Source of the DNA: an uncultured Alistipes sp.
GTDB lineage: Bacteria; Bacteroidota; Bacteroidia; Bacteroidales; Rikenellaceae
Length of the DNA: 58,177 nt
Assembly (NCBI GenBank): GCA_900550375.1
Contig: URRP01000008.1
Span: 1-58,177, forward strand
Direction of reading: 5' to 3'
In this document: one piece after another, positions 35,123 through 46,180 of the stretch
Layout: each line of letters begins with the position of its first letter
Position numbering within the stretch: the stretch's first letter is position 1
Position numbers and translations under genes: made by a program
Notes under the pieces: model-generated
Told to the model about the DNA's origin: nothing
Databases searched by the model: none
What the model saw: only the letters and a program-made list of their open reading frames with translations

Positions 35123-38113
35123 CTATTTCTTCAATTTTTCGATCCGCACCTTCGCCTCGGCCACGATGCCGTCGTCGGCAGGCGAATATCCGTCGACAAT
35201 ACTCTGATAGGTAGCGCGCGCTTGGAACATATCGTCACGCCCGACATAGATATCGCCCAGTGCGATATAAGCCTTCGCCACCCAGTAAGCATGGGACGAA
35301 CCTTTCTCCGCAAAGGCGAAGATCAGCTTCTCGGCGCCGGCAGCATCGCCCTCGGCAAGCGTCGCTTCGATCACGCGATAGGCCGACTCGGCCCCTTCGG
35401 CCGTCTTGACCTCACGGCTCAGTTCGCGGTAGAGCGGCAGCGCTTCGGCCTGCTGTCCTTTGCTTCTCAGGATCGCCGCCCGCGCGAATTTCGCCTCGCG
35501 CTGCGCCGTCGCACCGGCATCGGCCAGAGCCTCCACCTCCTCAGCGGCGGCCAGCGTCGCCGCATCGTCGCCTCCGACCTCTACCGACCGGAAATACCCC
35601 GTCGCAGCGGCAGCCCGTTCGTCGGCACTCTGCACGACGTCGTACAGCGCACGGTAAGCCTTCGCAGCCTCTTCGTGACGGCCCGCCTCGGAGGTCAGCT
35701 TCGACAGCGTGCCGAGCGTCCAGACCGTATAGGGATTGGTCGGACGGGCGGCCAGTTCGGTCAGCGTCTCGATCGCCGCATCCGTCTGCTTCTCCTTGAG
35801 ATGGCAGTCGCTCAGGTAGAAGAGCGCATCGTCGGTATAATACCCCTTCGGATAGTTCCGAAGATAGCTTTTCAGCGATTTCGCAGCGGCATCGGCTTTT
35901 CCCGAAAGATAGATTCGACGCGCCGCGGCGAACGACAGCGAGTCGCGCGCCATCGCGCTCATATCGCACTCCGCGCCGACTTTTTCGGCGTAGGCGAAAT
36001 AACCGTCCACATTGCCGTCGGCCACGTAAATCTCGCGGATGCCCTGCAATGCGTCGCGCGCCGAAGCCGAACCGGGCGCCGACTCGACGACACGTTCGTA
36101 ATAGCGGCGCGACTGCTCGGGCTGCCCCAGATTGAGGTAGGCCAGCCCCAGATCGGAAAGCGCCGGCGTATAGAACGGCGAATGGGGATTCTCCTCGACG
36201 AACTTCGACAGCACCTTCGCGCCGTCGCCGTAACGCTCCGAAGCGATATAGGTGCGTCCCAGCTCGTAGGTGGCATCGTCGACATAGTCGCCCCGATCGG
36301 CGGCGACGATGCGCTTGAGCGTCTCGATTTTCTGCGGTCCGCGATCGAGAATACCCAGCGTCACGGCACGCTGGAAATCGGCGTAATACTTTTCGTTCGT
36401 ACCGACGGCCGCCGCCTTTTCATAGGTCTCCAATGCCGCCGGGAACTGCCGCAGCGCATAACGGGCATCGGCTTCGCGGTTGAGCGCATCGGCCTTGTAG
36501 CGGTCGGCGGCAGGATAAAGCAGATTGAAGCGGGCGAAGGCAGCATAGGCGTTCGACATATCGCCCCGATCGAAATAGCAGTACCCCAGATTGTAATGCG
36601 CCATGGCGTATTCGGCCTCGGAGCGCGGCGCACGGTGCAGATACTCCTTGTAATGGCGTTCGGCTTGGGCATAATCGCCGCGCGCGAAGGCGATCTCGCC
36701 CAGCCAGAACTGCGCCAGCGCCCCGTACTTGGGGCTGACGTTGATCGCCGCCGACTCCGCGAGACTCTGCGCTGCTCCCTCCAGATCGCCGCGCGAATAG
36801 GCTTCCAGCCCGCGGAAATAGGAGATTTTCTGCAACGCCGCCTTGTGGTTGTTGTCGGGCGAGGGATAGTGTTTGAGCGCCGTGTAAGCCGCATCGTAAT
36901 TCCGCGAATTGTAGTAGGCGGCGATCAGCAGCTCGCGTGCCTGCACGGTGCGCTCCGAAGCAGAATACTGCGCGATATACCGATTCAGCACATGGATCGC
37001 CTCGTTGAAGACGCCGCCGCCCAGTTCGTATTGCAGCTTGCCGTAGTTGAACAGCGCATCTTCGGCGATCGCGGCGTCAAACGACTCGTTGGCCGCCATG
37101 GCGAACGACTGCATGGCGCGCTGCTTGTCGCTGCTGCGCAGATAGCAGTCGGCCAGATGGTAGGAGGCGTTCTGCGTCAGCGCATCGTCGGCGCCGCAGA
37201 CCTGCTGCAAATAAGGCAGCGCCTCGGTGTACCGCGCCTGCCGGTAGAGACTGTACCCGAACAGATAATTCTCGCTGCGGCCCATCGTGCCGCCGTCGCG
37301 GCGATAGGCGTTCATAACCTCCTCGGCACGGCCGTAATCGCCCAGATGAAACCACCCTTCGGCCACGATGCGCTCCAGTTCGGTGCGGCGTTCTCCCGCC
37401 GCACGGTCAATAAGCGACCCGCCCGTCGTGACCACATAGCGGTAATTTCCCTCGTTGAACTCGATCTGCAACAGATAGAACGGTGCTACGGAACCGTACG
37501 CTTCCGAACGGCTCAGCTCCGTAAATCCGGCTTTGGCCGTAGCATTATCCCCCCGTACATAGGCGATATAGGAGATGTAATAGAGGGCGTGTTCCGCATA
37601 TTCGCTCGGCGAGGGTATGCGCTGGAAATAATGCAGCGCATCGTCGTAATCGCCCTGCTGGAACCGAATGTATCCCATGCGGATGTCATACTGCTGACGG
37701 TGCTCGGGCGACAGCGTATTGTAGTCGACCCGCGCGAAAGCCCGCTGCGCATCGTCGTACCGCCCTGCCGTACACTGAAGCGACGCAAGGGCGAACTCCA
37801 CGTCGTTGACATAGACCGATTCGGGATGGCACCGCAGGAAATCGGCGAGCCGCTTCTCGGCCCCCGCCTCTTTCAACTCCATGGCGCACATCGCCGTGTA
37901 ATAATCGGCTTCGGCACACAGCGGCGATTCGGGCTGCGGAACCGCTCCGCAGACGGCGGCGAACTCCTGCTTGGCATCGGCCCAGCGGCCCAGTGCATAG
38001 AGCTCGCGGCCTCGTTTGAAATGGTCCCGGCCATCGGGCGTCAACACCGACGCACCCGCCTCGCACCAGAGGCAGCCCAGCGCCGCGATCAATACTATCA
38101 CTCCTTTACGCAT
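35123..38113 (-). CDS. Large periplasmic tetratricopeptide-repeat protein
   Basis: A 996-aa protein with a signal peptide (~1-22) and helical TPR repeats throughout, about 20 or more (e.g. 'AHYNLGYCYFDRGDMSNAYAAFARF', 'DLGLAYLNLGQPEQSRRYYERV'). There is no enzymatic domain or lipobox. Such solenoids hold protein complexes together at the envelope. It is coupled to the downstream plug-less barrel gene and has its own promoter. Not a clear match to the type IX secretion TPR protein PorW/SprE, which is a lipoprotein with different surroundings. Confidence 0.85.
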   Translation of the reverse strand: MRKGVIVLIAALGCLWCEAGASVLTPDGRDHFKRGRELYALGRWADAKQEFAAVCGAVPQPESPLCAEADYYTAMCAMELKEAGAEKRLADFLRCHPESVYVNDVEFALASLQCTAGRYDDAQRAFARVDYNTLSPEHRQQYDIRMGYIRFQQGDYDDALHYFQRIPSPSEYAEHALYYISYIAYVRGDNATAKAGFTELSRSEAYGSVAPFYLLQIEFNEGNYRYVVTTGGSLIDRAAGERRTELERIVAEGWFHLGDYGRAEEVMNAYRRDGGTMGRSENYLFGYSLYRQARYTEALPYLQQVCGADDALTQNASYHLADCYLRSSDKQRAMQSFAMAANESFDAAIAEDALFNYGKLQYELGGGVFNEAIHVLNRYIAQYSASERTVQARELLIAAYYNSRNYDAAYTALKHYPSPDNNHKAALQKISYFRGLEAYSRGDLEGAAQSLAESAAINVSPKYGALAQFWLGEIAFARGDYAQAERHYKEYLHRAPRSEAEYAMAHYNLGYCYFDRGDMSNAYAAFARFNLLYPAADRYKADALNREADARYALRQFPAALETYEKAAAVGTNEKYYADFQRAVTLGILDRGPQKIETLKRIVAADRGDYVDDATYELGRTYIASERYGDGAKVLSKFVEENPHSPFYTPALSDLGLAYLNLGQPEQSRRYYERVVESAPGSASARDALQGIREIYVADGNVDGYFAYAEKVGAECDMSAMARDSLSFAAARRIYLSGKADAAAKSLKSYLRNYPKGYYTDDALFYLSDCHLKEKQTDAAIETLTELAARPTNPYTVWTLGTLSKLTSEAGRHEEAAKAYRALYDVVQSADERAAAATGYFRSVEVGGDDAATLAAAEEVEALADAGATAQREAKFARAAILRSKGQQAEALPLYRELSREVKTAEGAESAYRVIEATLAEGDAAGAEKLIFAFAEKGSSHAYWVAKAYIALGDIYVGRDDMFQARATYQSIVDGYSPADDGIVAEAKVRIEKLKK

Positions 38114-38187
38114 CGTTCGATTTCATTGAACGGCGTCCCCTTCCGCCGGCATCGGCTGAAAAGGTTTCGCCGGATAAAACAATCGGA

Positions 38188-38195
38188 CAAATATA
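38188..38195 (-). promoter_or_regulatory. -7 element of the TPR/barrel operon
   Basis: Reads TATATTTG on the minus strand, 75 bp upstream of the TPR start. No TTTG at -33. Confidence 0.5.
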
Positions 38196-38231
38196 CGTAA
38201 ATTTGCAAAGAATTCCTCACGGCAGCGGATG

Positions 38232-38268
38232 AAAAAAGGACGGGAGCAACCTATCTGTCGCTCCCGTC
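38232..38268 (-). terminator. Terminator of the suf-tmk-DoxX run
   Basis: GACGGGAGC / GCTCCCGTC (38260-38268 with 38239-38247), followed on the minus strand by C and six T. It lies 20 bp past the DoxX gene stop. Confidence 0.88.
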
Positions 38269-38287
38269 TTACTCTTTCCGCACTCCG

Positions 38288-39394
38288 TCAACGTATGTCG
38301 CAGCAGTTGCGTTTCTCAGAGATCGTTCCGTCGTCGAGTACGACCATCCCGTTGAAGGCGCGCAGCATGGTTTTGAGCGTCGTAGCGTCGATATTGTAAC
38401 AGCGTACCGCCGCACTGCCGGCAAACGAACGGTAGGTCACGCCGTGAAGCCGTTCGGGCGTGAGACAGACCGCCAGCGCACCTTCGGCGGCAGCTCGGTC
38501 CGCCACCTTGCCAAAACGGCGCTCGCAGGGGGCGTCCAGCCCTTCGGAGTCGGTGATGCAGAGCATATAGACCCGTCCGGGGCGGGTCAGCAGCTGCTCG
38601 GTAGCGTCGCCTTCGTCATCGCGCAGCGAAAACTCCGAAAGCGTGGGATCGACCTTCGGCTCATCAAGCTCCTCGGTGCGGGTATCGACCCACTCCCACC
38701 GTTCGGCATCCTGCCACTCGGTGTCGCCGAGCGAGAATTCGCGCAGGCGCCCCGTCTGCCGGTCGCGATAGATCAGCACCGTCTCCCCCGTCTCCGTTTC
38801 CGGCGAATAGGCATTCATCGCCTCATAGATGTTCACCCCCACTTTGAAGGGACGAAAATCGATCAGCGGCAGATGCAGATAGCAGTAGATTCCCAGTCCC
38901 ATCGCAATGGAGAAAAAGAGCACGGTGCACCCCACCTCCGCCTTCGAAAAGGCGAAGATGCGGTCGCGGCGATACCGCCACCAGACGACCACCGACAGCG
39001 GAAGCAGCACCATGTTTTTAGCGAACGTCGCCCAAGGAGTGAGCTTAACGGCATCGCCGAAACAGCCGCAATCCTCGACCGGCAGCCACGTAGCGCTCAG
39101 AAAGGTCAACCCCGTGAAGAAGAGCATCGAAGCCAGTGCAAAGATCGAAATCAGCCGCATACGCACCTTGAACAGCAGCATGAGTCCCATCATCAGCTCG
39201 GCGCCGCACAACCAGATCGAGAAGCCGAAACGCAGACTGCTCAGCGACTCCAGACCGTAGATCGAGAGGTACTCCTGCACTTTGATCGCCGTACCCCACG
39301 GATCGACCGTCTTGACGAACCCCGAAAATATGAAGGTCACGCCCAGCACGATCCGACACGCGTGCGCCAGCAATTTGAAAGCCCTGTTACGCAT
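38288..39394 (-). CDS. DoxX/MauE-type membrane protein (BT_3928-like)
   Basis: A 368-aa protein. The N-terminal half has about five transmembrane helices of the DoxX/methylamine-utilisation type: 'VLGVTFIFSGFVKTVDPWGTAIK', 'CGAELMMGLMLL' and an exported Cys pair in 'VEDCGCFGD', as in quinone-linked redox proteins. The C-terminal ~170 residues are soluble, include a thioredoxin-like stretch (TRPGRVYMLCITD ... 'CERRFGKVADRA') and end in a CC pair. A redox role at the inner membrane is plausible; substrate unknown. It overlaps the tmk stop by 8 bp, so it is co-translated. Confidence 0.8.
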   Translation of the reverse strand: MRNRAFKLLAHACRIVLGVTFIFSGFVKTVDPWGTAIKVQEYLSIYGLESLSSLRFGFSIWLCGAELMMGLMLLFKVRMRLISIFALASMLFFTGLTFLSATWLPVEDCGCFGDAVKLTPWATFAKNMVLLPLSVVVWWRYRRDRIFAFSKAEVGCTVLFFSIAMGLGIYCYLHLPLIDFRPFKVGVNIYEAMNAYSPETETGETVLIYRDRQTGRLREFSLGDTEWQDAERWEWVDTRTEELDEPKVDPTLSEFSLRDDEGDATEQLLTRPGRVYMLCITDSEGLDAPCERRFGKVADRAAAEGALAVCLTPERLHGVTYRSFAGSAAVRCYNIDATTLKTMLRAFNGMVVLDDGTISEKRNCCDIR

Positions 39395-40082
39395 CGGCGT
39401 CAGCGTTTAACAGCGGTGCGAGCGCCGCTTCGATTTTCGAAAAGATCTGCTCCGGCGCAGCCATCGAACCGTCCGTGGCGCAGCAGTCGACGACACGGAA
39501 CGTCTCGTCCTCGCGCGCAGCCTCCAGATAGACCTCGCGCACGCGCTGCTGCAAATCGAGCGACGCCTCGTGGATATCATGCGCCCCCTGCAAATAGTCG
39601 CGGTCGTCGCCCTCGCGCGCCTGCGTCAACTTACGCTCGGTGAATGAAAAGGGAACGTCCAGAAACAACGATACGTCGGGACGCGGAAGACGGTAATAGC
39701 CGTACTCCGTATCGAGAATCCAGTTTTTCAGCGCACGGCGCTCCTCCTCCGAGGAGAGCTTCGCACACTGGAACGCCACGTTCGAATAGACGTAACGGTC
39801 CAACACCACCGCTTCGCCCCCCGCAAGCCACTGTCGGATCATGGAGGCCGCATCGCCCCGATCGCCGGCAAAGAGCAACGCCACCAGATAGGGATCAACA
39901 GCCTCGACCGCTCCCATTTCACCGCGCAGGAAGCGGGCGATCAAATCGCCGAAAACCGGCGCATCGAAGCGCGGGAAATGGAGGTAGCGACACGTTGTGC
40001 CGCGCCGCGCGAAAAGCTCCTGCAACATACGGATCTGGGTCGACTTTCCCGCTCCGTCCAATCCTTCGAGTACGATAAACAT
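39387..40082 (-). CDS. tmk: Thymidylate kinase
   Basis: A 231-aa dTMP kinase converting dTMP to dTDP with ATP. P-loop GLDGAGKST at residues 7-15, 'LDRYVYSNVAFQ' (DRY/H motif) and a lid region around 'AREGDDRDYLQGAHD'. It is slightly longer than bacterial Tmk (~210 aa) and of the Bacteroidota type. It starts 26 bp after sufS and overlaps the DoxX gene. Confidence 0.92.
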   Translation of the reverse strand: MFIVLEGLDGAGKSTQIRMLQELFARRGTTCRYLHFPRFDAPVFGDLIARFLRGEMGAVEAVDPYLVALLFAGDRGDAASMIRQWLAGGEAVVLDRYVYSNVAFQCAKLSSEEERRALKNWILDTEYGYYRLPRPDVSLFLDVPFSFTERKLTQAREGDDRDYLQGAHDIHEASLDLQQRVREVYLEAAREDETFRVVDCCATDGSMAAPEQIFSKIEAALAPLLNADADA

Positions 40083-40108
40083 ATATCAGGCAGTAGTTTT
40101 ATTCATAT

Positions 40109-41326
40109 TCAGCGCAGCATCTTCACTGCCCGTTCTACCCCGGCCGCAAGCGCATCGATCTCCCCACGCGTGTTGTACATCGCCAACGACGCTCGGCACA
40201 TGCCCGTCACGCCGTAATGGGTCATCACCGGCTCAGCGCAGTGCTGTCCCGTCCGCACGGCGATCCCCAGCTTGTCGAGGATCATTCCCATATCGTAGGG
40301 ATGTACTCCCTCGACCGTGAACGACACGATGGCGCATTTGTCAGGCGTCGTGCCGTAGATCCGCAGCCCGTCAATGGCCGAAAGCCGCTCGGCGGCGTAG
40401 GTCAGCAAACCGTGTTCGTAAGCTTCGATTTCGACCGGATCGAACTGTTCCACATAGCGGATCGCCTCGCCCAGTCCGATCGCTCCGACGAAATTGGCCG
40501 TGCCGGCTTCGAATTTCAACGGCAGCGGTGCATAAGTCGTCTGTTCGAACGACACCCTATCCACCATATCGCCGCCGTAGAGAAACGGAGGCATTGCATC
40601 GAGCAGTTCGCGCCGTCCGTAGAGCACACCGATTCCGGTCGGGCCGTAGAGTTTATGCCCCGAAAAGGCATAGAAGTCGCAATCCAGCGCCGCGACATTC
40701 ACGCCGCCGTGCACAATGCCCTGACAACCGTCCACGCAGACCAGTGCGCCGGCGGCGTGCGCAGCCTCGACGATCGGGCGCAAGTCGGGCCGCGTGCCGA
40801 GCGTGTTGGAAGCCTGCGTGACGGCGACCATGCGCGTGCGGTTGTCGATCAGTCCGTCCAGCCGTTCGATCATCAGTCGCCCTGCGTCGTCGAAAGGAAG
40901 CATCCGCAACTCTGCACCCTTGCGGCGGGCGATCGCCTGCCACGGAACGAGGTTCGAGTGATGCTCCATCTCGCTCACGACGATGTTGTCGCCCGCTTTC
41001 AGGAAGGTGTCGCCCCACGCATACGCCACCGTATTGAGCGACGCCGTCGCCCCTGCCGTGAAGATCACCTCCTCGCGGTGCGCAGCGCCGATATAAGCGC
41101 GAATACGATCGCGCGCCGCTTCGTAACGCTCCGTCGCCTCCTCGGCCAAACGGTGCACGCCACGGTGGATATTCGCGTTCAACTCCCGATGCAGATAATC
41201 GACCGTATCGATCACGCATCGAGGCTTCTGGGCCGTTGCTCCGCTATCGAGATAAACCAGTGGGCGACCGTAGACTTCGGTCGCGAGCAGCGGAAAATCG
41301 GCACGTATTTTTTCGACGTCAAACAT
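40109..41326 (-). CDS. sufS: Cysteine desulfurase SufS
   Basis: A 405-aa PLP enzyme (class V aminotransferase fold, group II desulfurase) that supplies sulfur for Fe-S assembly. The PLP Lys is in 'YAFSGHKLYGPTGIGVLYG' (~225), the catalytic Cys in RTGQHCAEPVMTHYG (Cys363), and 'EMEHHSNLVPW' is present. Last gene of sufBCDS, 2 bp from sufD. No sufE or sufU is nearby; the sulfur acceptor must be elsewhere. Confidence 0.96.
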   Translation of the reverse strand: MFDVEKIRADFPLLATEVYGRPLVYLDSGATAQKPRCVIDTVDYLHRELNANIHRGVHRLAEEATERYEAARDRIRAYIGAAHREEVIFTAGATASLNTVAYAWGDTFLKAGDNIVVSEMEHHSNLVPWQAIARRKGAELRMLPFDDAGRLMIERLDGLIDNRTRMVAVTQASNTLGTRPDLRPIVEAAHAAGALVCVDGCQGIVHGGVNVAALDCDFYAFSGHKLYGPTGIGVLYGRRELLDAMPPFLYGGDMVDRVSFEQTTYAPLPLKFEAGTANFVGAIGLGEAIRYVEQFDPVEIEAYEHGLLTYAAERLSAIDGLRIYGTTPDKCAIVSFTVEGVHPYDMGMILDKLGIAVRTGQHCAEPVMTHYGVTGMCRASLAMYNTRGEIDALAAGVERAVKMLR

Positions 41327-41328
41327 GG

Positions 41329-42147
41329 TTACATTCGTTCGAGTTTCGCCACGATCATCCGGTAAAGTTCCTCACAGACCGGCTCGACAGTACAATGTGC
41401 AGCGATCGCTCCGACGAACCCCTCCATCTGCAACCGCCGCGCCTGCTGTTCGTCGAGGCCACGCTGCCGCATGTAAAGGATCGCTTCGTCGTCCATTTGC
41501 CCCACCGTAGCACCATGAGTACACTTTACGTCGTCGGCATAAATCTCCAACTGAGGCTTGGCAACGATGTGCGCACCGGTCGACAGTTCGATATTGCGAC
41601 TCGTCTGCTGCGCGTCGGTGCGCTGCGCATCGGGCGCTACATAGACCAGCCCCCGAAAAGTACCGGTCGCCTCGCCGCCCGCAACGCCCTTGACGAGCGA
41701 ACGACTGCTGCAATCGGGTACATTGTGATTGACCCGCACATCGACCTCGCAATGCTCCTTGCCCGTTGCCAGAAAAAGCCCGTCCAACTCGCTGCGGGCG
41801 AATGCGCCGTCGAGATCGATGCGGCAGCTCACATTGGCGCTCGCCAGTTCAGCCATCGTCACTTCGCAAAGGCTACCGCACCCCTGATGAATCGAACAGT
41901 CGACAAATGCCTCTCCAATAAACAGCTCTACAACAGATAATTTTGCATTCTCACCTACATCGATACTCAAAGTCACTGAAGCAGGTTTCGTATGGACGAC
42001 CACCAGCTGCGCCGTATCGCCCTTGCCGACTGCGACGGCATACTTCGTCGGGTCAAGCAGCGTATAGACCGGCCCGTCGACCAACGTCGCACACTGGCCG
42101 CACAACGCTTCGAACCCCTTGCCCCCGATCCAATCCAGCTGCTCCAT
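41329..42147 (-). CDS. sufD: Fe-S cluster assembly protein SufD
   Basis: A 272-aa SufD, short compared with the usual ~430 aa: the N-terminal helical part is abbreviated, while the right-handed beta-helix and C-terminal motifs remain ('CTHGATVGQMDDEAILYMRQRGL', 'FVGAIAAHCTVEPVCEELYRMI'). It partners SufB in the SufBC2D scaffold. Start MEQLDW at 42147: its ATG overlaps the sufC TGA (TGATG), so the longer upstream reading is rejected. Confidence 0.9.
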   Translation of the reverse strand: MEQLDWIGGKGFEALCGQCATLVDGPVYTLLDPTKYAVAVGKGDTAQLVVVHTKPASVTLSIDVGENAKLSVVELFIGEAFVDCSIHQGCGSLCEVTMAELASANVSCRIDLDGAFARSELDGLFLATGKEHCEVDVRVNHNVPDCSSRSLVKGVAGGEATGTFRGLVYVAPDAQRTDAQQTSRNIELSTGAHIVAKPQLEIYADDVKCTHGATVGQMDDEAILYMRQRGLDEQQARRLQMEGFVGAIAAHCTVEPVCEELYRMIVAKLERM

Positions 42148-42902
42148 CACGCCTCCTTGTAATCGTTGATGAGCCAATCGTAGCCCTCCTTTTCGAGTTT
42201 GAGCGCCAACGACTTATCGCCCGAATGGATAATGCGCCCCTTGTAAAGCACATGCACGTAGTCAGGAACAATATAGTCCAGCAGACGCTGGTAGTGCGTG
42301 ATAACCACCGTAGCGTTCTCGGGCGTGCGGAGTTTCGTGACACCCGTGGCGACGATGCGCAGGGCGTCGATATCCAGTCCCGAATCGGTCTCGTCGAGAA
42401 TCGCCAGCTTCGGTGCGAGCACCGCCATCTGGAAAATCTCGTTCTTCTTCTTCTCGCCGCCCGAGAATCCCTCGTTCACCGAGCGCGACATCAACTTGGA
42501 ATCAAGCTCCACGACAGCACTCTTCTCCTTCATCAAACGCAGGAACTGAGAGGCCGTAAGCGGCTCTTCTCCACGATATTTTCGTTGCTCCTGCACGGCC
42601 ATCTTCATAAAGTTGGCCATCGATACCCCGGGAATCTCGACCGGATACTGGAAACCGAGGAACAACCCCAGCCGCGCCCGATCCTCGATCGGCATCTCCA
42701 GCAGATCGCGCCCCAGAAAGGTCGCCGACCCCTCGGTAACAGTAAATTTCTCATTACCGGCCAGCACCGACGCCAGCGTACTCTTGCCCGAGCCGTTGGG
42801 GCCCATGATCGCATGAACTTCGCCGGCCTTCACCTCGAGATCGATGCCCCGCAGGATCTCCTTATCGTCGACCGTGGCGTGTAAATTCTTAACGGAAAGC
42901 AT
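42147..42902 (-). CDS. sufC: Fe-S cluster assembly ATPase SufC
   Basis: A 251-aa ABC-type ATPase: Walker A GPNGSGKST (~34-42), signature 'GFSGGEKKKNEIFQM', Walker B 'LAILDETDSGLDIDAL' and the H-loop 'VVITHYQRLL'. It drives the conformational change of SufBD. Lies between sufB (24 bp) and sufD (1-nt overlap). Confidence 0.97.
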   Translation of the reverse strand: MLSVKNLHATVDDKEILRGIDLEVKAGEVHAIMGPNGSGKSTLASVLAGNEKFTVTEGSATFLGRDLLEMPIEDRARLGLFLGFQYPVEIPGVSMANFMKMAVQEQRKYRGEEPLTASQFLRLMKEKSAVVELDSKLMSRSVNEGFSGGEKKKNEIFQMAVLAPKLAILDETDSGLDIDALRIVATGVTKLRTPENATVVITHYQRLLDYIVPDYVHVLYKGRIIHSGDKSLALKLEKEGYDWLINDYKEA

Positions 42903-42926
42903 ATTTCGTTTACTTTATGTTCAACT

Positions 42927-44369
<1,443 letters not shown>

Positions 44370-44387
44370 ACCTGTGAAAATATCATG

Positions 44388-44419
44388 CAAATGTACAAAA
44401 AAAATGCAGAACGTACAAT
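44388..44419 (-). promoter_or_regulatory. Promoter of the suf operon
   Basis: On the minus strand: ATTG (44419-44416), a 20-bp spacer and TACATTTG (44395-44388), just before sufB. Confidence 0.7.
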
Positions 44420-44651
44420 GAGCGGGAAAAATCGGCGGCGAAGCGCAGAATCGGCGGACGGCGCAGGCAGCAGGAGCGGCAGGCGCAGCACAGGCGGCAA
44501 GAGGCACAAGAGCAGCAGGCAATGCGGAAAATCCCGCGCGGCGCCCAAAACAGAGGGGCCGAATCGAAGGGACGCCGCAAAATCCGGCGGAAAAACGCAT
44601 CGGAAACCGGAAAACTTGCGTATCTTCGTCTCCCAAAATCACAGAATCAGG

Positions 44652-45239
44652 ATGGACAGAATCGAAGAGATCGCCCGCTGCAACCGGCTGCGGGCAGAGG
44701 AGGTGATCCGCGACTCGCAGCTCGTGGAGATCTGGCGGTCGGTCGGTGCCGAGGCGCATCCGGTCGGGTCGCTGCGGTCGGGTCTGCTGATGAAGCACCG
44801 CGACATCGACTTTCACATCTACTCGTCGCCCCTGCGGCTGGAGGAGAGTTTTGCAGCGATGGCACGGCTTGCGGCCGATCCTGCCGTGGGACGCATCGAG
44901 TGCCGCAACCTGCTCGCGACCGACGAGGCGTGCATCGAGTGGCACGCAATGTACCGTGACCGAGATGGCGAGGAGTGGCAGCTGGATATGATCCATATCG
45001 TGCGGGGTTCGCGCTACGACGGTTACTTCGAGCGCGTGGCCGACCGGATCGCCGCCGCACTGACGCCCGAGACGCGACGCGCCATCCTGCAACTCAAGTA
45101 CGACACGCCCGACGACGTGAAGATCGCCGGCATCGAGTACTACGTGGCCGTGCTGCGCGACGGCGTGCGCACTTACGACGCCTTCGCCGAGTGGCGGCAC
45201 AGCCATCCGCTCACGGGCGTCGTCGAATGGATGCCCTGA
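44652..45239 (+). CDS. Predicted nucleotidyltransferase-fold protein
   Basis: A 195-aa protein with a polymerase-beta-type nucleotidyltransferase pattern: GSLRSGLLMKHRDIDFHIYS (GS followed by DhD) at ~40-60 and a third acidic position in 'EWQLDMIHI'. Helices follow (RAILQLKYDTPDDV). Substrate unknown; possibilities include antibiotic-type adenylyltransfer or a tRNA-/protein-modifying role. ATG at 44652 was chosen; the reading frame remains open upstream to 44385, but that part is Arg/Ser-rich low-complexity and overlaps the suf promoter region. A weak TATCTTCG lies ~20 bp upstream. Confidence 0.7.
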   Translation: MDRIEEIARCNRLRAEEVIRDSQLVEIWRSVGAEAHPVGSLRSGLLMKHRDIDFHIYSSPLRLEESFAAMARLAADPAVGRIECRNLLATDEACIEWHAMYRDRDGEEWQLDMIHIVRGSRYDGYFERVADRIAAALTPETRRAILQLKYDTPDDVKIAGIEYYVAVLRDGVRTYDAFAEWRHSHPLTGVVEWMP

Positions 45240-45294
45240 TGGCAGACGGAAGCGCGGCCGAAACCAGCGGCCTCCCGATTCGCAAATCGGCTGC

Positions 45295-45840
45295 TCAGCA
45301 AACCTTTTCGTCGTCGAAGGTGAAAAAGGTCTCCATCTCCTCGATGAAGGAGTCGTTTTCGAGTTCTTCGAGCACGAAGGGCTTCATCCCGACGGCCGAC
45401 AACTCGCCGGAGATCAGCTTGACCGTGCGTTCGATGATGCGTTTGACCGGATGGAGGAAGTAGGCCGAGATGTAGGGCGCGGCCGTACCGCTGTTGCGGC
45501 GCACGACGATCGTATGCCGGGTACCGGGAATCCGCGCCAGCGGCTCGCCGTCGTCCTTGTCGAGGTCATAGGTGTCGAAGTTGAAGTTGCTCTCGGAGAG
45601 AGTGAGCAGAAACGACGTGTCGTCGATATAACGCACGTTGTCGACCAGCATATCCTTGGCGAAATCGCCCACGTCCAGTTCCGAATCACGGTGGAAATCG
45701 GCCATATCGCGAAAAACGACCCGCACGAGGATATCTTCGGGTGCAAGATCCATATAACGGAAGGTACGCAGATGACGGATGATCTCATCGACATAGAAAT
45801 TGCGGTGAGCATCGAAACGACTGAGATTCGGATTAGTCAT
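45295..45840 (-). CDS. Conserved protein of unknown function
   Basis: A 181-aa acidic protein I do not recognise. It is soluble-looking with no signal peptide; mixed alpha/beta with an Asp/Glu-rich C-terminus (LEELENDSFIEEMETFFTFDDEKV). Distinct patches: 'RHLRTFRYMDLAPEDILVRVVFRDMADFHRD', 'NVRYIDDTSFLLTL', 'HTIVVRRNSGTAAPYISAYFLHPVKRIIERTVKLIS'. Codon usage matches its neighbours, so it looks like a resident gene. Convergent with the nucleotidyltransferase-like gene (56-bp gap). Confidence 0.6.
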   Translation of the reverse strand: MTNPNLSRFDAHRNFYVDEIIRHLRTFRYMDLAPEDILVRVVFRDMADFHRDSELDVGDFAKDMLVDNVRYIDDTSFLLTLSESNFNFDTYDLDKDDGEPLARIPGTRHTIVVRRNSGTAAPYISAYFLHPVKRIIERTVKLISGELSAVGMKPFVLEELENDSFIEEMETFFTFDDEKVC

Positions 45841-46180
45841 AATAATCTGATTATCTGGTTATCGAAACAGTCTACACGAAATACTGAAGGAGCCTCGTCC
45901 GCAATTGCCGGCAGCAAGCGGAGCAGCTCCGAAAGCGTTCCCGCACAATCCGTTTGCGCACAAACATCGCGCCGCAGCGACAGAAAAATGCGGGGAGACA
46001 CTATTACGCTTCCACAAGAGAGTAAATGCTACAATGTACGTAATAGGCTCCCCGCTCCTGTCGCGTCGAACGGGAGCAGAGAAATCCCGTCTACGGCAAT
46101 GCAAAACGGCGGTTCCTGTCAGACTTCCGGTAAGCAATACCGGCACGACCGCAAGGGCCGAGAAACCGCCGTTGTATCAA
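45841..46180. other. Intergenic stretch, no supported gene
   Basis: No recognisable gene, promoter or RNA. Several short frames on both strands overlap one another and carry no family signature. Confidence 0.5.

Noticed and set aside
35222..38200. Long open frame (992 codons) antisense to the TPR gene
   Set aside because: It mirrors the TPR gene codon for codon, has Arg/Ile-rich composition and no domain; high-GC codon bias creates such shadows.
44370..45206. N-terminal extension of sufB to 45206
   Set aside because: Antisense to the nucleotidyltransferase-like gene and absent from SufB; the promoter lies at 44388-44419.
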